From the NCBI RefSeq assembly GCF_001061665.1, contig NZ_JVSP01000006.1, positions 1-64,000 on the forward strand: 64,000 nt of DNA, in the 5' to 3' direction. Numbering within the stretch: position 1 is the first letter of the stretch; the number at the start of each line of letters is the position of its first letter. The stretch is from Rothia mucilaginosa (lineage in GTDB: Bacteria > Actinomycetota > Actinomycetes > Actinomycetales > Micrococcaceae). The notes below the pieces were generated by a model, which saw only the letters and a list, made by a program, of their open reading frames with translations, was not told where the DNA came from and did not search any database. A program made the translations under genes and the position numbers. Of this stretch, positions 25,568 to 33,489 are shown piece after piece.

Positions 25568-27247
25568 CTAGCGAGTCTCGGCGCTATCGGCCTCGGCGGT
25601 GAGGGCGCGGGCCTCGGCCAGCTCCTCTTCCAGAACCTCCAGCAGGTCGCCCTCCAGCACGTACTCGGCCAGGTCCGAGGCGACGTCCTCGCGGACCAGT
25701 GCCGTCACGAAGGTGCCGTCCGATACGAAGTCGGTGCTCTTAATCTCGGCGTCCCACTCGTGCAGGCGCGAAATAATCTCGCCGTGGTTGTAGGGAATCA
25801 GCAGCTTGACCTCAATCGAGGGGCGCGGAATCGTGTCCGCAATCTTCTGCTTAAGCTCCTCGATGCCCTCGCCGGTGCGTGCCGATACGATGACGTGCTC
25901 GGGCTCGCGCTGGCGCATCCGCTCCAGCACGAAGGGGTCGGCCGCGTCGGCCTTATTCAACACAATGATTTCGGGGATGTGGCGGGCGTCCACCTCGGCA
26001 AAGACCTCGCGGACGGCGCGAATCTGGCCCTCCGGGTCCGGGTGGGAGGCATCCACCACGTGCAGAATCACGTCGGCGTCGGCAACCTCCTCCAGGGTGG
26101 AGCGGAACGCCTCCACCAGCTGGGTCGGCAGCGAGCGCACGAAACCCACCGTGTCGGAGAGGGTGTAGCCGATGCCGTCGGGGGTCTGCGCCTTGCGCAC
26201 GGTCGGGTCCAGGGTTGCGAACAGGGCATTCTCCACGAGCACGCCCGCGTCGGTCAAACGGTTTAGCAGGGAGGACTTACCGGCGTTCGTGTAACCGGCA
26301 ATAGCCACCGAGGGCACGCGATTGCGGCGGCGGTTCAGGCGCTTCGTCTCGCGGGCCGGGGCCATCGCGGCAATTTCACGCTTGAGCTTGGCCATGCGGG
26401 CGCGCAGGCGGCGGCGATCCATCTCAATCTTGGTCTCACCGGGACCGCGCGAGCCGATGCCCTCACCGGAGGCGGCACGGCCACCGGCCTGACGGGACAG
26501 GGAGGCGCCCCAACCGCGCAGACGCGGCAGCATGTACTCCAGCTGGGCCAGCTCGACCTGAGCCTTACCCTCGCGGGACTTAGCGTGCTGTGCAAAGATG
26601 TCGAGAATCAGGGCGGTGCGGTCGATGACCTTCACCTTGACGATATCCTCGAGGGCGCGGCGCTGGGAGGGGGCCAGCTCGGAGTCGACAATCACTGTGT
26701 CGGCGCCGGTGGCCTCCACGATGTCCTTGAGCTCCAGGGCCTTGCCGGAGCCGAGGAAGGTGCCCGGGTCCGGCTTGAGGCGGCGCTGAACCAGGCCGTC
26801 CAGCACCTCGGAGCCGGCGGTCTCGGCCAGCGCGGCCAGCTCACGCAGGGAGTTTTCGGCGTCCTCGACGGTGCCTTCGGTCCACAGGCCGGCCAGCACC
26901 ACGCGTTCCAGGCGCAGCTGGCGGTACTCGACCTCGGTGACGTCCTCCAGCTCGGTGGAAAGGTTAGCTACTCGGCGCAGGGCGCGGCGCTCGGCGAGGT
27001 CTTCCTGATCTCCATCGAACTCGGAGTGCTCACGCTGAACATCGGAAATTTCACGCGCGCGGGTGTCGAGCACGCGGTGGCTACCGCGCGTCGGCGCGCT
27101 CTCGTGATGCGCGGTGCCCGCGGCATCGTAGGTGGTCAGTGAGGAGGCGGACTGGGAGCGGCCCAGAACGCGGTCCACGGTGCGGCGCAGCTGCTCGTCG
27201 CTCGGCAGCTTCTCGGCCTCAGATACGGAATTATTCTTAGAAGTCAT
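25568..27247 (-). CDS. hflX: Ribosome-associated GTPase HflX
   Basis: GTPase that splits stalled or hibernating ribosomes. The 559-residue protein has an actinobacterial N-terminal extension of about 105 residues, the HflX N-domain (PDPGTFLGSGKALELKDIV; SRGPGETKIEMDRRRLRARM), and the G domain: G1 GYTNAGKS (318-325), G3 DTVGF, G4 NKAD. ATG at 27247 follows GGAAGG. First gene of an operon with the DinG-like helicase. Confidence 0.96.
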   Translation of the reverse strand: MTSKNNSVSEAEKLPSDEQLRRTVDRVLGRSQSASSLTTYDAAGTAHHESAPTRGSHRVLDTRAREISDVQREHSEFDGDQEDLAERRALRRVANLSTELEDVTEVEYRQLRLERVVLAGLWTEGTVEDAENSLRELAALAETAGSEVLDGLVQRRLKPDPGTFLGSGKALELKDIVEATGADTVIVDSELAPSQRRALEDIVKVKVIDRTALILDIFAQHAKSREGKAQVELAQLEYMLPRLRGWGASLSRQAGGRAASGEGIGSRGPGETKIEMDRRRLRARMAKLKREIAAMAPARETKRLNRRRNRVPSVAIAGYTNAGKSSLLNRLTDAGVLVENALFATLDPTVRKAQTPDGIGYTLSDTVGFVRSLPTQLVEAFRSTLEEVADADVILHVVDASHPDPEGQIRAVREVFAEVDARHIPEIIVLNKADAADPFVLERMRQREPEHVIVSARTGEGIEELKQKIADTIPRPSIEVKLLIPYNHGEIISRLHEWDAEIKSTDFVSDGTFVTALVREDVASDLAEYVLEGDLLEVLEEELAEARALTAEADSAETR

Positions 27248-27337
27248 ACGCCTTCCATTCTACCGCCGTTGCCCCGCTCGGGTAGGGGGTTTGGTCACCT
27301 GTGCGCTCAGGGCGTGCAGGCGGGCACAGCACCGTTC

Positions 27338-27460
27338 GGGCCAGGAGCGTCAGGCGGGATCAGGACGCCGTTCTGCCCCCGGGAACCGGGCCGGTGCGGG
27401 CCAGGAGCGTCAGGCGGGATCGGGACGCCGTTCTGCCCCCGGGAACCGGGCCGGTGCGGG
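27338..27460. repeat. Tandem duplication, 60-bp unit
   Basis: About two copies of a 60-bp unit beginning GGGCCAGGAGCGTCAGGCGG (27338-27397 and 27398-27457) differ at one base (A at 27362, G at 27422). The lack of divergence suggests a recent duplication. The array ends 9 nt before the -10 of the methyltransferase gene at 27482. Confidence 0.9.
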
Positions 27461-27468
27461 CCTCCCGG

Positions 27469-27474
27469 TACACT
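27469..27474 (+). promoter_or_regulatory. -10 hexamer of a leaderless methyltransferase gene
   Basis: TACACT ends seven nt before ATG at 27482; there is no ribosome-binding site between them. Confidence 0.5.
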
Positions 27475-27481
27475 GGATAGC

Positions 27482-28105
27482 ATGAGCGAGCAGCATTACT
27501 TTTCTGAGACCCCCGAGACGGAGTTCAAGCCCCGCCCCGTGCAGGTGGAGCTGGCAGGCCGCAAGGTCACCGTCACCACCGCCAACGGCATTTTCAGCCC
27601 CTCCGGCATCGATAAGGGCACGGCCATCCTACTTCAGGAGGCCCCCGAACCCCGCGGCGAGCGCCTCCTCGATATCGGTTGCGGTTGGGGCCCCATCACC
27701 CTGACCCTGGCGATGCTCGCCCCGCAGGCTCAGGTACACGCGGTGGACGTCAACTCCCGCTCTATCAGCCTGACCGAGCGCAACGCCGCCGCGCTCGGGC
27801 TGCCGAACGTCACCGTGGGAACCCCCGACTCGGTGGATCCCGAACTGCGCTTTGACACCATCTGGTCGAACCCGCCGATTCGCGTGGGCAAGGAGGTTCT
27901 GCACGAAATTCTGCTGACCTGGCTGCCGCGCCTGGCCCCCGAGGGGGACGCGTACCTGGTGGTGCAGAAGAACCTCGGCTCCGACTCGCTGCAGAAGTGG
28001 CTGGATGCGAAGCTGGAGGAGCTGTACCCCGGCGAGTTTGAGGTGTCGCGCTACGCAACGGCGAAGGGCTTCCGTATTCTGCTGGTGCACCGCCACGGGG
28101 CCTAA
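27482..28105 (+). CDS. RsmC-like class I methyltransferase
   Basis: SAM-dependent methyltransferase of 207 residues, probably an rRNA guanine-N2 enzyme. Motif I is LLDIGCGWGPITL (about 60-72), the acidic residue VDVNSRS follows, and motif IV is SNPPIR (NPP-type, as in N-methylating enzymes; the last position is Ile instead of an aromatic). It corresponds to the catalytic half of RsmC only, the common form in actinobacteria. The upstream frame is open through the tandem repeat, but ATG at 27482 fits the family and the leaderless promoter. Convergent with dapF. Confidence 0.87.
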   Translation: MSEQHYFSETPETEFKPRPVQVELAGRKVTVTTANGIFSPSGIDKGTAILLQEAPEPRGERLLDIGCGWGPITLTLAMLAPQAQVHAVDVNSRSISLTERNAAALGLPNVTVGTPDSVDPELRFDTIWSNPPIRVGKEVLHEILLTWLPRLAPEGDAYLVVQKNLGSDSLQKWLDAKLEELYPGEFEVSRYATAKGFRILLVHRHGA

Positions 28106-28186
28106 ACCGCCCGGCGAAAACCACCCGGCTAAAACCGCTCGGCTAAAACCGCCCGACGGAGGTCGCCAACCGTTTAAGACATAGCG

Positions 28187-28228
28187 GCGGCGGGTGTTTT
28201 CTGAAGGATCTCAGAAAACACCCGCCGC
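28187..28228. terminator. Bidirectional terminator between the methyltransferase gene and dapF
   Basis: An 18-bp stem (28187-28204 with 28211-28228) with loop AGGATC is followed by TTTTCTATATT on the plus strand. Confidence 0.88.
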
Positions 28229-28292
28229 TTTTCTATATTAAGTCTCTGCACTCTCAGGCCGTGTTCCGGGCGCAGTACCTTAGCGCATTACC

Positions 28293-29228
28293 CTAGCGCA
28301 GCACCACGGTCGAAACCATCTGCGCCGGGCCGGCCAGCACCACGTGCTCAAGGTCGTCCGGGCCGAGCACGAAGGTGACGGCCAGGGTACCGCCGGGCAC
28401 GTGCACGAGCCACTCGTCCGGCGCCTCCTCGCCGCCCCAGAATCGGGTGGCTGCGGCGGCCGCGCAGGCGCCGGTACCGCAGGAGAGGGTCTCGCCCACG
28501 CCGCGTTCGTGCACGCGCATCCGGATAGCGCCCACGTGGGTGCTACCGTCATTTTCCAGGTCGACCGGCACCACGAATTCGACGTTCGTGCCATCTGCGG
28601 GTGCGGGGTTAACCTGCGGCTGGCTGTACAGGTCCAGGCCGTCCAGCTTGCCCTCGGAGCCGAGCATGACCACAGTGTGCGGGTTGCCCATCGAGATGGA
28701 CAGGCCGGCGCGCGGGGTCTTCAGGCCGCGGGCGGACACCAGGCAGTCCTCGCCTCCCTCGCGGGCGGCGTCACCATGAATGAAGCTCCAGGGGCCCATG
28801 TCGACGGCGTAGCCTTCCTCGGTGCGGGCGACGGTCTTCACGCCGGCGCGGGTGGCAATCTGCACGGTCTGGCCGACCTCAAGCTCGATTAAGCCCTCGG
28901 TGCGCAGGTAGTCCACGAAGGCGCGCACGCCGTTGCCACACATCTCGGCGATGGAGCCGTCACCGTTGCGGTAGTCCATGAACCACACGGCGTCGGGGTA
29001 TTCCTCTAGGAGCTTCTGGCCGCCGCGGGAAGAGGTGCTTCGGGCAGCGCGAATGAAGCCGTCCGCGCCGATGCCGAAGTGGCGGTCGCAGGCGCGGGCA
29101 ATCAGGTCGGGGGTGAGGGCAATCTCTGCGTTCTCGTCCGTCAGAAAGATGAAATCGTTGCCGGTGCCGTGACCCTTGGTGAGGGTCAGTCCTGCCAGCT
29201 CGCCCCAGGTGGAGGGGTTCTCGCTCAT
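28293..29228 (-). CDS. dapF: Diaminopimelate epimerase
   Basis: Converts LL- to meso-diaminopimelate for lysine and peptidoglycan. The 311-residue protein has both catalytic cysteines, Cys97 (EMCGNGVRAFVDYL) and Cys250 (TLSCGTGACA), and the N-terminal KGHGTGNDF. An insert near 62-76 is somewhat longer than in E. coli DapF. It complements dapA and dapB further along this window. ATG at 29228. Confidence 0.96.
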   Translation of the reverse strand: MSENPSTWGELAGLTLTKGHGTGNDFIFLTDENAEIALTPDLIARACDRHFGIGADGFIRAARSTSSRGGQKLLEEYPDAVWFMDYRNGDGSIAEMCGNGVRAFVDYLRTEGLIELEVGQTVQIATRAGVKTVARTEEGYAVDMGPWSFIHGDAAREGGEDCLVSARGLKTPRAGLSISMGNPHTVVMLGSEGKLDGLDLYSQPQVNPAPADGTNVEFVVPVDLENDGSTHVGAIRMRVHERGVGETLSCGTGACAAAAATRFWGGEEAPDEWLVHVPGGTLAVTFVLGPDDLEHVVLAGPAQMVSTVVLR

Positions 29229-29325
29229 ATGCTGTCCTTAAACGTTGGGGGCCTGTCCGTCTATGATTTTACCGCGCCGACCGGTTCGAGGGGGTATCTG
29301 TTCGGCGGCGGCTCGTTATTGTGGC

Positions 29326-30246
29326 TTATCGGGTGCTTTCGCGGATGATGGCTTCCGCTTCATCGACCAGTGTGGGTGAGAGCGCATCCAACCAGTGCAC
29401 ACGCTCATCTCCCCTGAACCAGGTCAGCTGGCGGCGCGCGAACTGGCGGGTCGCAATGGTCGTGTCCTCAATCGCCTGCTCCACGCCGTAGTCTTCGTCC
29501 TCAAGGGCGCGAGCAAACTGCGCGTAACCAATCGCGCGGGAGGCAGTCTTACCCTCCTGCAGTCCCTTCTCGTTCAGGGCACGCACCTCGTCCAGCAGGC
29601 CGCGCTCGTGCATGAGCTCCACACGGCGGTGCAGACGCTCATGCAGCAGGGCACGATCCATATCCAGACCAATCTGAATACTCTTGGTCACGTACTCGCG
29701 CACCGGCATGAACGCAGAAAACGGGCGGCCCGTCACCTCGAACACCTCCAGGGCGCGAATAATGCGGCGCTCGTCCTTCACGCGCGCAGCCGACTCAGGA
29801 TCAACCTCCGCCAGGCGGGCGTGCAGAACACCAATACCCTCGGTGCGCGCCTGCTCCTCGAGGCGCTCGCGCACCCGCGCATCCGTGCCGGGAAACTCCA
29901 GCTTATCCAGGGCGGCGCGCACATACAGGCCCGAACCGCCCACCAGAATCGGGTAGCGTCCACGGCCGCGAATCTGCTCAATCAGCTCGCGGCTACGCTC
30001 CTGAAACTCCGCCACGGACGCCTCATCCCGCACGTCCATGATGTCCAGCAGGTGGTGCGGAACGCCGCGCATCTCCTCCGCGGTGACCTTCGCGGTACCA
30101 ATATCCATACCCCGGTAGAACTGCATAGAATCAGCGTTAATGCACTCGCCATTCAGGCGCAGAGCCAACTCAATCGCGAGCGCACTCTTACCGGTGCCGG
30201 TCGGGCCCACAATAGCGATAACGGGCAGAGTTTCGGAGATAGTCAT
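29326..30246 (-). CDS. miaA: tRNA dimethylallyltransferase
   Basis: Adds the dimethylallyl group to A37 of tRNAs reading UNN codons. The 306-residue protein has P-loop GPTGTGKS (14-21), [30 protein letters not shown] and the C-terminal [12 protein letters not shown] at 30246 (MTISETLPV) is chosen over longer readings; its ribosome-binding site (GGGG) is weak. Downstream of miaB, which modifies the same base, by about 85 nt. Confidence 0.95.
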   Translation of the reverse strand: MTISETLPVIAIVGPTGTGKSALAIELALRLNGECINADSMQFYRGMDIGTAKVTAEEMRGVPHHLLDIMDVRDEASVAEFQERSRELIEQIRGRGRYPILVGGSGLYVRAALDKLEFPGTDARVRERLEEQARTEGIGVLHARLAEVDPESAARVKDERRIIRALEVFEVTGRPFSAFMPVREYVTKSIQIGLDMDRALLHERLHRRVELMHERGLLDEVRALNEKGLQEGKTASRAIGYAQFARALEDEDYGVEQAIEDTTIATRQFARRQLTWFRGDERVHWLDALSPTLVDEAEAIIRESTR

Positions 30247-30331
30247 GCGCCCCATTCTACCGGTTCCCACTGCCCCACTCACGGTGAGGATGAGGACCCG
30301 AAGAACGGGGCGCACGACTCGCTATGAAAGA

Positions 30332-31846
30332 TTAGGGGCGCAGGCCGATGGTCGGCATGCCCAGGCCCACCGGCGCACCGGGAACCTGGGTGGTGCCGGT
30401 ACCGCAGGAATCCGCCTGGGAGCGGTCCCACGCGTCGCCGGCGCGGGTGCGGCGCAGGCTGTACTGCTCGGCGGTCGGATCGGAAATCAGGTGGAAGGAG
30501 CCGGCCTCGGTAATCGGCACGGTCACCATGTCGCCGGGGCGGGGAGCCTCGCATCCCTCGGGCACCGAGAAGTGCACGAGGCGCTGGTCCGGGCCGCGAC
30601 CCGAGAGGCGGTGGGTCTGCTCGGCCTTACGACCGGCCTCCGCCACGACCATCAGCTCAACGGTCTTGCCGAGCTGCTTGCGGTTTTCCTCGCCGGCGAT
30701 GCGGTCCTGCAGGGCAATCAGGCGCTCGTAGCGTTCCTGCACGACCTCCTTGGGGATCTGGTTCTCCATGGTCGCCGCCGGGGTGCCGGGGCGAATCGAG
30801 TACTGGAAGGTGAACGCGGAGGAGAAACGAGCCTGCTCCACAACCTTCAGGGTCTCCTGGAAGTCCTCCTCGGTCTCGCCGGGGAAGCCCACGATGATGT
30901 CGGTGGTAATCACGGCGTTCGGGATGCGCTCGCGCACCTTCTCCAGAATGTTCAGGAACTTCTTGGAGCGGTAGGAACGGCGCATATCCTTAAGCACCTT
31001 GTCGGAGCCGGACTGCAGCGGCATGTGCAGCACGGGCATGACGTTCGGGGTTTCGGCCATCGCGTCGATCACGTCGTCGGTAAACATGGCCGGGTGCGGG
31101 GAGGTGAAGCGCACGCGCTCCAGGCCCTCAATTTCACCGCAGGCGCGCAGTAGCTTGGAGAACGCCTGACGGTCGCCGAACTCCACGCCGTAGGAGTTCA
31201 CGTTCTGGCCCAGCAGGGTCACCTCGATAGCGCCGTCGTCGACCAGCGCCTGAACCTCGGCGAGCACGTCGCCGGGGCGGCGGTCCTTCTCCTTACCGCG
31301 CAGCGAGGGCACGATGCAGAAGGTGCAGGTGTTGTTGCAGCCCACGGAGATAGACACCCAGCCCGAGTACACGTGATCGCGCTTGGTCGGCAGGGTCGAG
31401 GGGAACACCTCGAGGGATTCGAGCAGCTCGGCCTGCGCCTCGTGGTTGTGGCGGGCACGCTCCAGCAGGGCCGGCAGGGAGCCGATGTTATGGGTACCGA
31501 AAACGACGTCCACCCAGGGCGCCTTCTCGATGATGGCGTCCTGATCCTTCTGCGCCAGGCAGCCGCCCACGGCAATCTGCATACCCTCATGGCGGCGCTT
31601 GACGGGGGCCAGCTGACCGAGGTTACCGTAGAGGCGGTTGGCGGCGTTTTCGCGCACCGCGCAGGTATTGAAAACAACCAGGTCGGGTTCGACGCCCTCC
31701 TCAGCGCGAACGTAGCCGTTAGCTTCGAGCAGACCCGACATTCGTTCGGAGTCGTGCACGTTCATCTGGCAGCCGAAAGTGCGCACTTCGTAGGTGCGGG
31801 GGCTGGTTTCAGTGGTCTGGGCGGAATCGCTGAGGGTCGAAGTCAT
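30332..31846 (-). CDS. miaB: tRNA-2-methylthio-N6-dimethylallyladenosine synthase
   Basis: Radical-SAM methylthiotransferase acting on the MiaA product. The 504-residue protein has the N-terminal UPF0004 cluster cysteines (26, 62, 96), radical SAM CxxxCxxC (170, 174, 177; CNNTCTFC), and a C-terminal TRAM domain. The last 45 residues exceed the usual end and look disordered. The start at 31846 has no clear ribosome-binding site and lies seven nt after TACCCT, suggesting a leaderless mRNA. Confidence 0.96.
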   Translation of the reverse strand: MTSTLSDSAQTTETSPRTYEVRTFGCQMNVHDSERMSGLLEANGYVRAEEGVEPDLVVFNTCAVRENAANRLYGNLGQLAPVKRRHEGMQIAVGGCLAQKDQDAIIEKAPWVDVVFGTHNIGSLPALLERARHNHEAQAELLESLEVFPSTLPTKRDHVYSGWVSISVGCNNTCTFCIVPSLRGKEKDRRPGDVLAEVQALVDDGAIEVTLLGQNVNSYGVEFGDRQAFSKLLRACGEIEGLERVRFTSPHPAMFTDDVIDAMAETPNVMPVLHMPLQSGSDKVLKDMRRSYRSKKFLNILEKVRERIPNAVITTDIIVGFPGETEEDFQETLKVVEQARFSSAFTFQYSIRPGTPAATMENQIPKEVVQERYERLIALQDRIAGEENRKQLGKTVELMVVAEAGRKAEQTHRLSGRGPDQRLVHFSVPEGCEAPRPGDMVTVPITEAGSFHLISDPTAEQYSLRRTRAGDAWDRSQADSCGTGTTQVPGAPVGLGMPTIGLRP

Positions 31847-31881
31847 GCCCTATAGGGTATCCGATGGGGGATAATGGCTCT
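31847..31881. promoter_or_regulatory. 35-nt divergent promoter region of miaB and a kinase-fold gene
   Basis: Only 35 nt separate the two start codons. Minus-strand TACCCT (31859-31854) is seven nt before the miaB ATG; plus-strand GATAAT (31870-31875) is six nt before the ATG at 31882. Each -35 region must lie at or inside the other gene's start; neither is consensus. Confidence 0.5.
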
Positions 31882-33327
31882 ATGCAGGTTTCCCTTAGTA
31901 GTAACTTTTCGCGTTTTTCACCGAACGATTCTTCTGGCTCTTCCGATGCCCCCGCGCGGCAGGCGGAGGCTCCCGAGGTGCTAAACCCGGAGGAGGTCGC
32001 CCCCGAGGCCGGGCGCTCCCCTAGCGCCGAGGCCGGCTCTACCGACGATGCTCTCATCGAGGAGGCCATCGCCCTCTACACCCCCGTGCCGCCCCAGGCG
32101 AGCGCAGACTCCGCCGCGATGCGCCGCAACCTCTCGCGCATGTTGGCCTGGGCGAAGGGCCTGGAGCAATCCGGCGGCCGCGACCTTGCGAGCGTACGGA
32201 TTCTGGGCACCGGCATGCGCTCGGTCGTGGTGCGTGTGAACTTTGAGGCAGCCGACCCCGCGGAGGCCGCCGAGGCCCTGCCGTCCTCCCTGATTCTTAA
32301 GCGCTACCGCCGCAAGGATTCCACGCAGAACGCCGGCGGCTTCGGGTACCTGCGCGAACGCTACGGCCTACCGGCCCTCAACGAGCAGGTGCCCGGGCTC
32401 TTCCCGCGGTTCTACGGTGCCGATGCCGAGCTGCGGGTCATCGCGCTCGAGGATGTAAGCGCTGGAACCGCCGAGGGTGAGCAGTACTCGGTCGCCCACG
32501 CCCTGACGGAGGGCACCAAAGAGCAGGCCCTGAACGCGTTGGACTACTACGTGGGGGCCTACCGTTCGCTGGCGCGCGCCGGCATCATGGGCGAGGCCGT
32601 GGAAAGCTACCGCGCGAACCTGGCCCGCGCCGACCGCAAGGCGCAATTCCCCGGGGCCATCGCATCCCCGGCGCTGGCCGAGCGTGGCCTCAAGCGAATT
32701 TACGGCGTGGATGAGCAGGAACACCTCGAGGACCGCGAGGGTTTTGAGCTTCCCGAGGACCTCGAATCGCGCAGTACTCTGCCGCCCGCCGTGGAGGAGC
32801 TCTCCTTCCGCTTCCGCCGCGTGGTACAGCCCTTCTTCACCAAGCGTCCGCCCGTTCCCGAGCAGTTCAAGCTCAACCGCGGGCGCGTCTACATGCTGTC
32901 CTCGGGCGATTTTTCGCCGCAGAACGTGCTCATCGGCCCGGCCGAGGAGGCACCGGTGCGCATCGTGGACGCTGAGGGCACCTGCCTGCATCACCGCGGC
33001 TTCCCCTTCGTTGAGGCCATGCTGGGATTCCCCTCGTCACCGGAATACCCGCGCTACCGGGTGGACCGTCAGCGGGCCCTGCCGGCGCTGTACTCCGCGC
33101 TCTTCGATGATGCTCCGCTCGAGGCGCACCTGGCCGAGGATCTTGCGGTGTGCACCGCGGTCACGGTGTGCGTGCTCGTGGAGCTCTACTCCGCTTCCCC
33201 GCGTGCGGCCTTGCTCCCGATGATTCGCCGCGAGGGCGCGCAGCTGATGCGCCTGCTCCTGCAGATTTCGGGTTCGCAGGATGCAACCCTGGCCGAATGT
33301 GCCGAGCGTCTGGACTCACCCGAGTAG
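31882..33327 (+). CDS. Phosphotransferase-like protein (kinase fold)
   Basis: 481-residue protein with weak but ordered resemblance to aminoglycoside phosphotransferase/protein-kinase-like folds: a beta-rich N-lobe with SLILKRYRRKD (possible nucleotide lysine), IALEDVSAG as hinge, GDFSPQNVLIG in place of the usual HGDxxxxN (His replaced, Asp and Asn kept), and IVDAEGT as the metal-binding Asp. Substrate unknown. The first 60 residues are Ser/Pro/Glu-rich. ATG at 31882 is preferred over ATG at 31864 because of the GATAAT element six nt upstream. Confidence 0.7.
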   Translation: MQVSLSSNFSRFSPNDSSGSSDAPARQAEAPEVLNPEEVAPEAGRSPSAEAGSTDDALIEEAIALYTPVPPQASADSAAMRRNLSRMLAWAKGLEQSGGRDLASVRILGTGMRSVVVRVNFEAADPAEAAEALPSSLILKRYRRKDSTQNAGGFGYLRERYGLPALNEQVPGLFPRFYGADAELRVIALEDVSAGTAEGEQYSVAHALTEGTKEQALNALDYYVGAYRSLARAGIMGEAVESYRANLARADRKAQFPGAIASPALAERGLKRIYGVDEQEHLEDREGFELPEDLESRSTLPPAVEELSFRFRRVVQPFFTKRPPVPEQFKLNRGRVYMLSSGDFSPQNVLIGPAEEAPVRIVDAEGTCLHHRGFPFVEAMLGFPSSPEYPRYRVDRQRALPALYSALFDDAPLEAHLAEDLAVCTAVTVCVLVELYSASPRAALLPMIRREGAQLMRLLLQISGSQDATLAECAERLDSPE

Positions 33328-33369
33328 GGAACGGCCATAGGCCTTCGGCAGGGGGCTTTATAGGGTTTT

Positions 33370-33418
33370 AAAAGGGTGAGCCCGCCGCAGAGTATTTCGG
33401 TGGCGGGCTCACCCTTTT
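33370..33418. terminator. Bidirectional terminator between the kinase-fold gene and recX
   Basis: A perfect 17-bp stem (33370-33386 with 33402-33418) with AAAA/TTTT at its base lies between the convergent genes. Confidence 0.9.
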
Positions 33419-33489
33419 GCTCGTCATAGTGCCGAGCGTAGCTGCGCAGTCCTCCTGCCGTCCTCCTGCCGACTTCCTACCGCAGGCCC

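Noticed and set aside
27269-27481. N-terminal extension of the RsmC-like methyltransferase
   Set aside because: It would be translated from the 60-bp tandem repeat; the family start and the -10 element both point to ATG at 27482.
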